Notes under the pieces: model-generated | What the model was told of the DNA's origin: nothing | What the model saw: the letters and a program-made list of their open reading frames with translations, nothing else | Databases searched by the model: none | Program-made: the position numbers and the translations under genes | Part shown: in pieces, positions 47,594 through 60,086 of the stretch | How positions within the stretch are numbered: position 1 is the stretch's first letter | Layout of the letters: each line of letters begins with the position of its first letter | From: Epiperipatus broadwayi | Lineage: Eukaryota; Onychophora; Udeonychophora; Euonychophora; Peripatidae | DNA length: 64,000 nt | Direction of reading: 5' to 3' | NCBI GenBank assembly: GCA_028023455.1 | Contig: JAQFVV010000454.1 | Location: 184,001-248,000 of the forward strand

Positions 47594-47805
47594 TCACATC
47601 ACATGATCACCATTCTTATGTTTGTTATTTAAAACAGGCAAAACTATCCATACAGTAGTGCCACTCAGTGCAAACCAGAGTAATCAATGGATGCAAGAAG
47701 GCTTGTGCATAAAATTCTTATCTAGTGCTTATTCATCCAATATTCCCAGACTAGTTTCTAGCTTGTGGCTTTCATCAGTGGGGAGCCTTGGAGCCCCAGT
47801 ATAAA
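47594..47805 (-). mobile_element. Rearranged family C element with ribozyme
   Basis: The family start CACATCACATGATCACC lies at 47597-47613 on the + strand, then the inverted family end begins with CAGGCAAAACTATCCATACA at about 47636 and continues through GGCTTGTGCATAAAATTC to the ribozyme. One end is direct and the rest inverted. Confidence 0.75.
47743..47783 (-). ncRNA. Hammerhead ribozyme, family C
   Basis: Minus: CCCCA, CTGATGA, A-AGC-CACAA-GCT-A, GAAA, CTAGTC, TGGGAA. The core is intact and stem III ACTAGT is palindromic. Stem I has four adjacent pairs (CCCA/TGGG). Confidence 0.75.
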
Positions 47806-47809
47806 AACA

Positions 47810-50800
47810 AACCCAATTCATTTCTGTTCTCTTTCATATTTTATCAAGTGATATAACAACCAAAGGCACAGCAAATAGCTTAATATCAAACATTAAAACA
47901 AAGGATAAAATGGACGATGTGTTCAAAGATATTATCTATTCTGTATAAGATTTTAAAATGCTGAAAGTTGAAGCAAATCATTATCAACATTTAAAATGGC
48001 AAAAACCAATGACCTTCAGCAGCATTGTAAAAAAAATTAAAATAATTTTATAGTGATAATCAAAGACAGAAGACTGTGCAATCAAACAATTAAAAAAAAC
48101 ATTATATAGCCAGCACATACTGATAAATGAAGTAAAACTTTCCTTTGTGTAGATTTACTCAATAACATTTATAAGCTGAAGGGAATTTAATTTTTTTTTA
48201 TAAATTATCAAACAATGTATACTGGCTAGATAAATGTGCCATAGGACTAGGGAGCTGTTTTAATTACATAAAGCATGATGCTGTAACCCACTAGTATAAA
48301 TAATGCCTAGAGAAAAATGCCTAATCAGAAGTGTCTGAGTGAAGCCTGAAAAAGAGTGACATCCAAAATGGAAACAACCTTGTCCAAGTGCTTTACCAGA
48401 GAATCTGAAGAATGATGGAGAGGTTATTGGGACAAAATGTATCCACAAAAGACACTAATGTTTAAATTATAGACTCTAACCAGGAAGATTTGAACAAAAT
48501 CAAAATTATCATGTTATATTTTTTTTTTTACTTTATATGTTTGTAAAATTCTATTTTCATTTTTTTTTCACACTCAGAAGTTTCAATGTATTTGCAATCA
48601 GGAGAGTCCATTCCATAAGAAGCAATGTGGAATAGGGGGGAGGTTTATTAAGCTAGAAAAATATGTTTTTGTAAATAAAATTTAGATTGATTCCCTTCAT
48701 AATGACTTGATATTTGATTATCATCATCATCGTATAATAGTACGAAATGAGGTAAGAATTTTGATGCTCTTCCACATTAATTTGCACTTACTAGTACAGG
48801 ACAGAGTTTATATTGTTTGTTTATTTGTTTATGTTTAACTAATAATTATTACGTTTGGTTTATTCAGTAGAAATGATTAATAGTTTCATGTGTAAGTCTT
48901 TTTTATTCACTTTAGAGAACTTGTACATAGGTAAAAGGAGGGGCTCTCCAAAGAAGACAGAACCTCTCTAACAGAAATTAAATGATGAGCTATTGGACAT
49001 ACTGTGATATAATTTTGTAAATAATTATTTAGCTTAGCGATCATCATCATGATAATGAAATAATATTTTTTTTCTTTTTTTTTTTTTGATCTAGTTAATA
49101 TGGGGGGTGTCCATCAATGCATATTTACCATGGGTATGGAAAGGAATAACATATAATTTTAGTCATTGATATGTTAGAGATGCATATGGGACACATGTAA
49201 TCACATTTTTTTTGCTAATAAAATTTGATTTTTTTTCTGTTATAAATAAAAATTGTTAATATGTTTTAAATCAAATTGGTCTCTAGTTTATCAAACTCAT
49301 TCACACACTCACTCGTTAATTTAATTGATTAAATATATATGCACACACACATATTATTATAACATATATCATAGCAATAGGGTTGGATGTATCTTAAATC
49401 AATGAAAACTTAGTTGCTACATAAAGTAAATTCACCCCTGAAGAAAGTCAAAGTCAACATTCTCCCTGGCTTTAAATACTGAGGTGTAATGCAATCCGAA
49501 AGAGGGGTGAGGTATGGATGAACTAGTCTAAATTATATCTAGATTTAATGAGTAAACCAAGAGCTAGCCCATTGAAAGTGGATATGATTATTGGTTAGTT
49601 ACTTCATTGCATCATTTACAGCATCCTACCCAAAGACCCTAGATTCAACCATAATTAGATGTGTTCCCCCTCTCCTGGTGGATACCCATATCATTACAAT
49701 ATATATACTGTCATTTATTTCCTGGAGTTATTTAATGGCTGATAATGATCATGATAAATGATTAGTTAGTGCGCAAAAATAAATATTTATATTATGGTTA
49801 ATACACTTCCAAGTAAAAATGGTTAAATTCAAATATATATAGTAATAATAATCATACATATGTGATGGTGATGATGATGCCATATAACCTAGCACTGAAA
49901 GTACAATTACTCACAAAAGTATTTTTACTTTGTTTTTAGTTTCAATAATAATAAAAAAGAAACATAAGCTGCCAAATCTTCTAAATAGAAAATTCATTTT
50001 TGGAAAACTTATTTATGTCTGATCATCATTATTTATAAATTACTACCATTATCCCTGCATGTTCCCCAGTGGAATGCATGATTTCTCAAAGTTGTGGATT
50101 TTATAAGAATGGATATTAATAGCATTATTTTGGAGTGAGTTTGATAAACAAACACAAAGTAAATTGATTAATAATAAAAATGAGTTAACAATTCATATTA
50201 CTAAGTATAATAAATATAATACAAAACTAAAAATAATAATGAGAGATACTTTGAACTTAAGACCTTGGTTTTCTGCAGATATTATTTTTTTATTATATTT
50301 TATGAATGTTTTAATTAGTTCATCTAGGATAGCAGTTGTCCTCCATAGACCTTAATGACATTAGATAATATATACAGTAGATGTAGTCCATTTCTTTCTT
50401 CATGGCATGATTAAAGCAAGTAATGGCTGGTTTTAGCAAACTTCAGTGTTAGACACTAAATCTGTTTGCATCACTCCAGGTGTTTTGACTCATGTAGTGA
50501 TTGATTTTTCTAACTGCACATGCTAGATAGTATTCTGTTAGCTAATGTCATATTTTCTGTGGATCTTAGTATTGGAAAATACTTTTAATATTAACATGGT
50601 GTAGTAATCCATACAATAGTGCTAAATTGTTTTAATCAAGTTTCTCTTCTCTACATGGGATCATTGCAACATTTCTTTTTGAGTTAAGTCTTGGAATAGA
50701 CTATACTGCCCTAACTGTTCATTTCTGGCTTATTTATATCTCTTGTTCTTTTTCACACGGTGATGTTTTCAAAACAACAGCTCTTGTTACATGATTTAAC

Positions 50801-51600
50801 ATCTGTTTATTTGTAACAATATGTTTACTGATAAACATGTTCTTCATTTCTTAAATTGTGATATAAAAATAGGGTATTTGTTGAGGATCCCTATATCCTA
50901 CTGGATGACACTGTTTTCACGCTAAAACACATAAAAATGCTGTTTCTGCGGCCAACACCTTCAAACCTGCATTTTCTATAATACAACTTTTTTGTTGTGC
51001 TACAGATTGCAGGCCACTATGTTGCATCGCAGTACAGCATGTATGTTTTATGCAGCCAATACATTTTCCAAATATCGCACAGTTTATAAAATGGTTACGA
51101 CTTGGGGAGAGGGTGTGTTTTTTTTAATTGGATGGAAATGTTGTTTTCATTTGTTTTTTTTATTATTTTAAAGTATTGAAATGTTCCAATTTTGTAAAGT
51201 AATAATTAACAGACTTTTTATATCGTAGTGTATTAAAGTTTTAAGTAGTAAATGTTGACGAGATATATGTATAAAGTGAGTTGGAAGTAGGTAACGAGCC
51301 AAGTAACGTACTGTTCATAACATTCCATGAGACAAAGAAGATTGTACCATCTGTAAAATATCCAGTAAGAAAAGTACAATTGTACACTGTTTTTTTAAAT
51401 ATCATAAAAAGCATATATTATAAACATTTTATATATATATATATTTGTCATTGTTTAAAAAAGTTTTAGTTTCTTTTCTCTGACTACTGTTATAATTTGT
51501 TGAATATAGTTTATGTTTATTGTTATCATTTATTTTATAGATGTTAGTAAAAAAATATTTACAAAAATACGATTTTGATATTTTTTACTTTAGCATTACA
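47810..51600. other. No recognisable gene
   Basis: A less AT-rich patch at 48250-48480 carries a 62-codon minus frame without a known domain. Another patch at 50380-51110 is relatively balanced in composition and free of the window's repeats, but I see no exon with both splice sites. Otherwise AT-rich. Confidence 0.35.
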
Positions 51601-51614
51601 AATAACAGAACAAT

Positions 51615-51665
51615 AACCCTAAACCTAACCCTAAAACTAACCCTAATCCTAAACATAACCGTAAC
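51615..51665. repeat. Degenerate interstitial telomere-like tract (CCCTAA)n
   Basis: About eight imperfect hexamers: CCCTAAACCTAACCCTAAAA and so on, ending CATAACCGTAAC. It is internal to AT-rich DNA, so not a chromosome end. The unit is the complement of TTAGGG. Confidence 0.75.
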
Positions 51666-51669
51666 AAGT

Positions 51670-52490
51670 TTTACTTTTAGTTATCATTCTATTTGAAATA
51701 AAAACTAGCGGTAAACAACAACAACAAAAAAAAGCTGTAACCCCAGTAAAAAAATTTCTGATAGAAAATTGATTTTTCTAATAAAAAGCAAACTAAAAAA
51801 GACAAATCAAATTGTAATTTGTTTATTTTATTTTACATTTATTATTATCATTTAATTTGTATACGTTAATAAAAGAATAATATTTGAAATTAAATAATAT
51901 TTAAAAAAGACGATTTTATTTTATTTTTATTTTCACATTACAAAAAACACATCAAAATGATTATAATTAACAGCCTGGGAATGATCATATTTTATAGTTT
52001 AAGCATGAAAACTGTGCCATAGAGTGGGATATAGTAGCTATTCGACAACAACCAAAAATAGTTTTTCGTTTGCAATAATCCATAATTTTCAATAATATAT
52101 TTAGATTTGCCATTCAATTTACTGTAAGAATGGGCCAATTATTTATTTAAAACTCCATTGAGAAGGCAAATTAGAAAGAGTCATAAAATAATTTATATTT
52201 TTATATACTATATAATTCAAATTTTTGCATATGTCAAAACTATTTTTCTTTTTACTTTTTACATAGTATGAACTAATTTCATTGTTTTCAATTTTACATA
52301 GTACACCTCCTTTATAAAATTTATAATATATTAAAAAATATATATATAGTCCAAATTTTTCTTTTAATTCCCTAAACCAGTTTACTTAAGTGACACATAT
52401 GTTATGTGCAGTACATCACATATACACATATAATTTATACATTTATATTTTTTAGTTTTTGACCATATAGCTTTGTAATGTAACTAAATT
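51670..52490. other. No recognisable gene
   Basis: AT-rich; nothing recognised before the PLE fragment. Confidence 0.4.
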
Positions 52491-52499
52491 TAAGCTGCT

Positions 52500-52762
52500 A
52501 TTAAACCAATTACGCATAAGATGGCAAGTTTTAGATCTTTTTTGTTTCATAATGTAAAAATTATGTCACTACCAAAGTGATAAACTGAAAATATTGAGAT
52601 ATTTGCCAAGGAATTGCTTGATATTGGTTATAAAATGGAACAAATAAACAATACTTTGTGTCAATTTAAAAAGAGTTATAATGGTTTAAAGGAAATGAAG
52701 ATTAATAGTATACAATGGATATCTATTCCATTTATTTCAAATCCACAAGTGAAATTTTTTAA

Positions 52763-52798
<36 letters not shown>

Positions 52799-53232
52799 GC
52801 ACAATATATATAAGAACATGTTTAATATATCATTCTATGTTCCAAACAATCCTTAATAAATTAATCAATAGTTCTAAGGATGTCATACCTATCAAACAGA
52901 AAAGTAATATCATATATCAAATTTTTTGTGACTGTATGTTATCATATATAGGTCAATTGAGGTGCAGTATTGAGAAGAGATTAAAGGAGCATGAATTGTT
53001 ATATAAGCATATAAAAAGTATGAATAATGGTGATTTAATAACTGCTTCAGTTTTCTTTGATCATGAAAAAACATGTACATATAAATTTAAATTTGATTTT
53101 GAAAGTGTGAAAATTCTTCATGAAGAGAGAAACCATAATAAAAGAAAGATTAAGGAGGCACTTTTTATAAATAGGAATAAAATGCATTTAATAAATAGAC
53201 AAGCTGCTAACATTAAAATATGGGATTCATAG
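52500..53232 (+). pseudogene. Penelope-like element, C-terminal part with GIY-YIG endonuclease (second copy)
   Basis: It begins KPITHKMASFRSFLFHN, matching the copy at 1-646, and continues with ELLDIGYKMEQINN, a (TA)n run, SFYVPN, LNKLINSSKD, FCDCMLSYIGQLRC-SIEKR and KEALFINRNKMHLINRQAAN to a TAG at about 53230. Two single-base frame changes are evident (near 52576 and near 52852). The (TA)n tract at 52767-52796 has expanded inside the reading frame. The endonuclease core and its C-x-C pair (CDC) are kept. It is about 45-50% identical in protein to the left-edge copy, so an older or different lineage. It is 5'-truncated. Confidence 0.85.
52767..52796. repeat. (TA)n tract inside the PLE reading frame
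   Basis: About 14 TA units between the two halves of the PLE coding fragment. Confidence 0.9.
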
Positions 53233-53239
53233 GATTTGA

Positions 53240-53615
53240 ATTGATGATATTTGCTTTTGCTTTGGTTTTTTTTTAAATTTAATGGCAGTTGAAGCAGGTT
53301 TAATAAATCAACCAAAAGTACTTCTGCAGATTTAAAGACTGTTTTTAATAGTTTATTACCGTTAAATTTATTATTTTTATTATAATATATACACTTATGT
53401 ATAATCTCAGTGTTAATACTAAACTGAAGTACTGACTCCAATATATTTATATATTATTTCATAAAGAGTGGTATTGAATTTTTTAACCATGTGGAGTGAT
53501 TTAATATATACACACATACATAATAAATAAATTAATAAAGAAAATCAACATTAGTGGAGACTATTGGATAGTATTTCACAAACTTGAAGTATCTATACAT
53601 CTTTTAATTACTGAC
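53240..53615. other. No recognisable gene
   Basis: Likely PLE 3' flank at first, with no hammerhead motif found, then AT-rich spacer. Confidence 0.4.
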
Positions 53616-53720
53616 ACTACTACTACTACTACTACTACTACTCCTACTACTACTACTATTACTATTATTATTATTATTATTATTATCATTATTACTATTA
53701 CTATTATTATTATTATTATT
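53616..53720. repeat. (CTA)n/(TTA)n compound microsatellite
   Basis: CTA units grading into ATT units, with a few interruptions. Confidence 0.95.
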
Positions 53721-53729
53721 CAGATCATT

Positions 53730-55840
53730 AAACTGATACAGGTATTTTTACAAATGCCACATTGCATAGATTCTTAAATAGCAAAATTGTTATTCTGATG
53801 ACGGGATCATTTACTCCATTGCAGGTAATCATTGATTCATTATTCTTGATTTATCTTAAGAGTTATATATATTTTTAATGAAGTGGATCTTTTTATAATA
53901 TAATCAAAATAAAACAATTTATATTTTTAACAAAAGTCACATCCAATTTGATCAAATATGTAATTTATATATTTTTTTATTGTCTTCTATGGCAATCTCA
54001 AAGATGTTTGAAAGCATCACAGTTTAAAAGCTTCAATACTTTAAATCAAACTATAAAAATTGTTCAAACTATGACGTTTCTTATGACGCTGAAATGTATT
54101 AAAAAGATATATCCTTAGATTTAACGATCTTTTCCAGGCATTTCATTATAAATCTTTCTTACGATATGCTTTAATGCATCTCTTGACTAGTATTTTGTTC
54201 TTGCTTAATTATTAAAGAAGCAAAAACTAATATCTTCAACTGAGAATTTTAAAGTTATCTGCTATTTTACAGTAAACTAATGTTATCTATTTTTTTTAAT
54301 TTTATAAGATTTGAATCTTATTCATTTTAATTTATTGGTGTGGTTTCAGCATATCTAAATTGTTGATATTTCTTCATCAATACCAAATATACATGTATTA
54401 TTATATATTATGGATTTTCTAATTACTTGTTCCAAATATGAATTAAATAGAAAGGGTGACAGTACGCATCTTTGTTAATATTTTTCGACAATTTAAAAAT
54501 CTCTTTCACAGTAGCTTAGATTATAGTATTATGTAAAAAGTTTTTTTAAAATCATAAGATAATGACTTACATTTTCCTAAATACATTCCATAATTTAGCA
54601 TGGACCATTAGACACATTGAGGCTCTTTCTGTCTTTCCCTAATATTTTCAATTATCCAGCATAAATGGCAAATATGCCTATAGTTTCTCAAATTAACCTT
54701 ATGTATTTAGCAATTTTATTATAATATAATCTGTGCTTAATTATTTTCAAAATAATTTTACCTGTAAGGAAAAGAGGAGTAATATAATTTTTTCTTCTTC
54801 TTTCTTTTCCTATGTATTAATTTCTATTTTAACATCTTATACCATTTACAAACCTCTTAAACACTTTATCAATACTCTTTATTTATATCAAAACTAGCAG
54901 TTTTGACTGTCCTGCAGTCATCACCAAAGCTACAATATATAATTATATAATTAATACACTTATACACATATTCATATGAAAAGAGGAGGTAATATATAAT
55001 AGCTTGCACCCTCTATCAAGATTCCTTTATTTAATATAAGCATATAAATAAAAAAATTCCAACTCTTTAGGTCATTGAATGATTTGCATGATTAAATTGC
55101 TAATCTATTTCATATTATCATTTTTTGACAGTGATATCTTTAATGAGTGAGGATTCTGTATTTAGTTGTTTTCATCATAAGCATGTTAATTGATGGTAAT
55201 AAAATTGTCTATACATTTGTTCAGTGTCTATTTGATATTTTTTACTTGTGTATAATCTGTTTATTAGCATTTTTTAGCAAATTATTTTAAGGGTGATACC
55301 TCTTTTGATTTCATAAACCTTAAGAAAGTTGCTATTTTTTTTCTAAGAATATTTCCGTTCTTAGTATCTTTACACATTTTGTATAATATTGCTTTTCTTT
55401 CAGATTGCTCTTTAAAATTTTCTATTCAGTTTATTCAACAAATATATTATTATTAAGATCTTTCCACTTATCACTGTAAATCTTTTTAGTCTTATTTGAT
55501 TTTTCTGAAATTTTTAGTTCTAGTTAAACTTTTTTCTCTGATTTATATTTAATTATTATTTTCATTTCTATTCACAGTTTATCTGGTTTACCAACAATTA
55601 TATTTCTTAAAACATTTTTTAATATTATCTACACAAACAAAATGATTAATTGATAAATGCCAGACAGTAGTAATTTATAAATCCCTATTAAATATTGCCT
55701 CACCCATATCCAAAATTATTTTCACTGATAAAAGCTACAAACTAGAAATTAATCTGGGAGTATGAATAGACTACAAGTGAATAGAGATGAAGTAAGCTCT
55801 ACATTCTGAAATCAATTTATTGCTCAATCTTACACCAGGT
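53730..55840. other. No recognisable gene
   Basis: AT-rich, T-rich in parts (54.2-55.6 kb), no exon or family member recognised. Confidence 0.4.
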
Positions 55841-55844
55841 GGCA

Positions 55845-56029
55845 GAACTGAAGAAGGAAAAATAGATTTACAGATTAAAAATAACGGATAGAACCGAAGA
55901 AGGAGAAATAGATTTATGAATTAAAAATAATGGATAGAACCAATGAAGGAGAAATAGATTTACAGATTAAAAATAATGGATAGAACTGAAGAAGGAGAAA
56001 TAGATTTATGGATTACAAATAATGGATAG
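55845..56029. repeat. Minisatellite, four units of about 46 bp
   Basis: Unit GAACTGAAGAAGGAGAAATA then GATTTACAGATTAAAAATAA then TGGATA, repeated about four times with 5-10% differences. No spacers, so not a CRISPR array. Confidence 0.92.
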
Positions 56030-56690
56030 ACATAAACTAAATGAGCTTTCTCTTGGTATATAAGGCTGACAATCTTTTTTTTTAATTTTTAAGCTATTTT
56101 ATTCTATATTTACACAAGTTTCATATTTTGCTTTAGCAACATTTTTTGCTATTAAAAGTTGACTTTTCTATATTCAAATTTTTGGAATAAAATATGTTTG
56201 ATCCTTGTAAATTTTATCTGAGTAATACATATGTAGAGATAATATTTTGATATAAATAGAATAAACCAGTTTGGATAAGAAAAGATTACATAGTAAACAT
56301 GTAATTAAAAAGGTGGCCATATTGAAAACAATGGTAAAATTGCATAAATAATGAAGCAGTGAATTGTGAAGATTTTTAGAATGTCATGCACTGCTTAAGA
56401 GTTATTAATATAATCTTTATATTAAAGAAATACTTTTAAAATATTTTTTTTTACAAATCTTCTTTACTAATAGGTATGAAATAATCTCATTGCATATTTC
56501 AAATTGTTAACCCTCCAGTAGTGCAGCCTAAGACTCAGATTTCAGCATTTTCTGATATTTTTTTTGTCTCACACATCAACATAAAATAGATGATTAAATG
56601 ATTATTACGTATCAGAAAATAATAAATTTGACTTCATTTGATAGATATTTTTGTTTACTATTGAAATTAATTTTAAATGTCCATATTTTG
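56030..56690. other. No recognisable gene
   Basis: AT-rich. TTAA-CCCTCC at 56507 and ATGGG-TTAA at 57407-57415 could be the ends of a TTAA-target element, but no inverted repeat beyond CCC supports it. Confidence 0.3.
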
Positions 56691-56694
56691 TTTC

Positions 56695-57075
56695 TACAAA
56701 TATTAAAAAAGTGAGATTGTAATCAAAACAAAAAGATTGCACATAACCATTTCAAAAAAAATTTCAGTTTACAAAATCAACAAAATGTTCATTATTTCTG
56801 ATTATTTTTAAAATATGAATGAATATTTATTTATTTCTGTTATATCTAATGAATTATGCTTTAAAAGTTTAAAATTTTTGAATACTTATTGCAAAATTGT
56901 GATATTTTTATACTCATAAGTAAAAATAGATTGCTTATGTAGAAGCCAAGCTTCTAAACAGCTTCAGACCATATTCATGTTAGCTGCTAATATAACATAT
57001 TTTTGAAAATAAAGTATTTCCAGTCAAAATAAGTTATTAATAATTTATATTTCTTGATATCTAATAAATGTAGTG
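56695..57075. repeat. Dispersed repeat shared with the TIR element at 36 kb
   Basis: Shares CCATATTCATGTTAGCTGCT, AATATAAC, AGTCAAAATAAGTTATTAAT and TTTCTTGATATCTAATAAAT with 36120-36530, at about 75-80% identity overall. The terminal CACCTGGGTCTC repeats are absent here. Confidence 0.75.
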
Positions 57076-57079
57076 TAAA

Positions 57080-59280
57080 TTATTGTAAAAAAAAAATATC
57101 TAAAACCGTAATAAATTCACAAATAAATAAGTTTTTGGTCATTCAAACTATTTTCTTTAAATAATGTCATAAAACACAGAACATTTTATGGCCTTGCCTT
57201 GGAACAATGGATGAACATGAAAGGGCGGTGCTTATTTCTTTTGATTGGCTTTTTTTTTTCCTGCCATCTATCGTAATTTTTTGAACAAAATTTTTACATA
57301 ATAGAATATACAGAAAAATATGCATTTTAACATATAATACTTATGGAAAAATTCACCAAGGGGGCAAATTGCTAGAATCCCTGAACATATTCTTACGAAA
57401 TTTATAATGGGTTAATATTTCCACATACTGTTTTAATGTGAATTTTATAGCATCTGGGTCAGCATTTCAAAATATTTGTTTATTATACAGATTAAATTGA
57501 TAAGATAACAAAATACAGCATGAAAAAGATATTCATTAGTAATGTATTTTCTAATCATGATAAAGCAATTCTATAGTAAAAATTTTTAATAATTGTAGAC
57601 GCCCTTAATGTGAAGAACAAAATGCTCTGGAAATCATATAAATAGGCTTCCATGGTTTGAAATCATCAATAAATCATCAACAAAAAACCCTGAGTAATCA
57701 ATAAAGCAGAGACACATCTCTGTATTATTATTTCTTTGCATCTATAATCATTTGATGCTATGTGCCTTTTTCAAAAGTAGCTTGATCAACTCTCATATTT
57801 GGTACAATAGTCAACAGAATTTAGAAGACAAGTGAGATTAGACTATTCCTGCCTTGTTTATATTTTAAAAGACCAGATTAAAAAAAATTGTTTTTTTAAT
57901 AAAAAATGACCCACTTTTACTTTTCTACGTGAAAGTCAGTTGCTATTATATAAACATATCACAATAACCTGTCTATTCAATTAGTTAGCAATATTTCCGA
58001 GTGTTGTAGAATCTAAATTATTTATAGATTAAAAAAAAAAAAAACGTTTTACTTTCCTTCCGTATTTAATGGGAGTTATTTATAAGCTTAAACAACTAGT
58101 CGGAAGGTGATTCATTTTTTATCAAATAGTAATTTCCATTCTATAATATTAAGTAAAATGCTGTTAATTATATATATATAAGTAGTGGTGGTGTTTATTT
58201 GTAACAAATGACAGTTATTATTATATATTGGTTATATTTGATATATGAACATTATATATTTTTTGGATTCCCAATTGTCATTTTGTTAGTAAAATATTTA
58301 AAACTATTTTTTTTAAAAAAAAACTACCTTTAAAAAACAAAAAGATGACACGTAAATTAGTTAGTAAAAAGGTTTTTTGTTATTTTTAAACCTTATATAA
58401 TAAAACAAAATGACATATTAGGTCATTTTTAAATTTATAATTTTTCCCTTCACGCTTTCTCTAAAAATAGAAATAAATGAATTGTGTTTATAAATTAAAA
58501 GAACAAGCAACGTTAATGTTCAATATCTTATGCAAATTTAATTCAATTAGCACAATTAATTAAAAACTTCAATACAATCAAATTATCATAATGAATTTAA
58601 AATGTTAAATTTTATTTTAATTAAATAAAAAATTAAATGAAAGATTATTCTTTTTTTCCCCATGTACAATTACTTTGTAAAACAGCGATGGTTCCGAAAA
58701 TATTAATTTCTGCCTTTAATAATTCAAATCAAGATTTATAGAAGAAATGTTTTTAAAATTTAGTAAAAAAAAAAAACGTAATAAATGAAAGTGATTAATG
58801 ACAGTCCATTAACTTGAGAGATTAGAAGATATTTTTATTAGCAAAGTTCATTGAACTTGAGTATTGGTTAATTATTTCACTTATGAAACAATCATTCATC
58901 TTGTTTATTTCTAACTAACAACACCATATTGATATGAAGCCACGAACATTTCAAACAGCTCTCGATTAATTTTATAGCAAATACTTTGCAAATATTCTTT
59001 ACTTTCTTTTATAAATGTCTATTATTCTATTTAAGGTCAACATCGAAAAAAAAATAATAAAAAGCAATAAACAAAGATTGTATTTAAAAAACTTGGCCGA
59101 GAGGTGTATCATTATTCTTACAATCTAACTTTAAACATGTAATCTAATCAGCACCGTATAAAGCCTATTTCTTTAAATTTTGTACAAATCTATTAATATA
59201 ATTTTCAATTGTCTTATTGTGTAAATGCAGTTTTCTTGTTGACTTTATTATTCTATGAAAATAGAGAATCTATAGCATAA
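57080..59280. other. No recognisable gene
   Basis: AT-rich with scattered A/T runs. Nothing recognised. Confidence 0.4.
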
Positions 59281-59496
59281 AGCCAACTAATCGTTTCACT
59301 CAATTCAGAAGAAATCCTACAACATAAAATCAAGGTTGGTGGGGACTGTGGATACATAGCATTTACTGACTCGTTATTTGAATGTGATCTTGAGTGCCAA
59401 ACAGTAACTAAAATTTTAATGTCTCCCACAAAATTTGCTGAGGATTTTCTCGAAAGCAATATATATATAACAATAGATAAATCTTTGCATAGTTAA
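59281..59496 (+). other. Unidentified protein-like open stretch (71 codons)
   Basis: The stretch lies between TAA at 59278 and TAA at 59494 with no ATG at its start. It reads KVGGDCGYIAFTDSLFECDL, and after E-C-Q the stretch TVTKILMSPTKFAEDFLESN. Composition is balanced, with four cysteines and several D/E/G, unlike the K/N/I/F-rich chance frames of the window. I do not recognise it. No good acceptor immediately precedes it, and the opposite strand is also open (59253-59459), so it may be an old exon or coincidence. Confidence 0.25.
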
Positions 59497-59867
59497 TGTC
59501 GTGAGATGGTGTGAGATAACTGCTTGCTTTATCGGTAAAATTTTGAATAGATGTGAAAAGGAGATATATTTTAAAAATAATTTTCATTAAATTTATAGAA
59601 AAAAATATCTAAATAAAAAAAAAGGTTCGGGAAAGCTTTAATGGAAATACCCCCACCCCCCGTGTAATTCACTTCTTAAAAAAAAAAAAAAAACATCAAT
59701 CCTTTACAGCAAATATTTCATCTACCTTTAATTTTTTCTCTTTTTTTTTAACAGAACAAAACAAAAAGAAACAACAATAATTTTATTTCCTTTTTAAACA
59801 AACTAAAGTTAAGATAGTGGATTCCCTGAGATTTATTATTCTTTCTTGCAAAAAGTTTCGGGTTGTT

Positions 59868-59978
59868 GTCTTGCGTTGTTAGCCGAGCGGTATCGCAGCC
59901 GCCATGTAAGCAAGTAGTTGGTTGCAGACGGGTGTGGGTTCGCGTCCAGGCAGATGCTATGACATAGGGAAAAAAAAA
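59868..59978 (+). mobile_element. tRNA-derived SINE, third subtype (first of a doublet)
   Basis: GCGTTGTTAGCCGAGCGGTA (A box), CCATGTAAGCAAG, TAGTTGGTTGCAGACGGG, GGGTTCGCGTCC (B box), GGCAGATGC, TATGACATAGGG and A12. The duplication is AAAAGTTTCGGGTTGTT (59851-59867) / AAAAGTTTCGTGTTTGTT (59979-59996). Confidence 0.9.
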
Positions 59979-59996
59979 AAAAGTTTCGTGTTTGTT

Positions 59997-60086
59997 AAAC
60001 GTTGGTGGCCTAGCGGTTAGCATAGCTGCCTTCCAAGCAGCTGGCCTGGGCTCGCTTCCCGGTCAACGCATTTGACATATGAAAAA
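59997..60086 (+). mobile_element. tRNA-Gly-derived SINE (second of a doublet)
   Basis: GTTGGTGGCCTAGCGGTTAG (A box), GCCTTCCAAGCAG (anticodon TCC), GGCTCGCTTCCC (B box), GGTCAACGC, ATTTGACATATG and an A tail. It folds as an almost normal tRNA-Gly(UCC), closest to the parent tRNA in this window. It sits between the second and third copies of the AAAAGTTTCGTGTTTG target (third: 60088-60103, AAAAGTTACGTGTTTG). Confidence 0.9.

Noticed and set aside
49440-49480. CTGAAGA at 49438 as another hammerhead
   Set aside because: No GAAA box at the right distance and no stem pairing.
51615-51665. Chromosome end
   Set aside because: The hexamers are few, imperfect and flanked by ordinary sequence on both sides.
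53118-53441. 107-codon minus frame
   Set aside because: Antisense to the PLE endonuclease for half its length and AT-rich filler for the rest.
55845-56029. CRISPR array
   Set aside because: Units are contiguous without spacers and the genome is animal.
56507-57415. piggyBac-like element between TTAA sites
   Set aside because: Only the TTAA and three C/G bases match at the ends; no longer inverted repeat or transposase.
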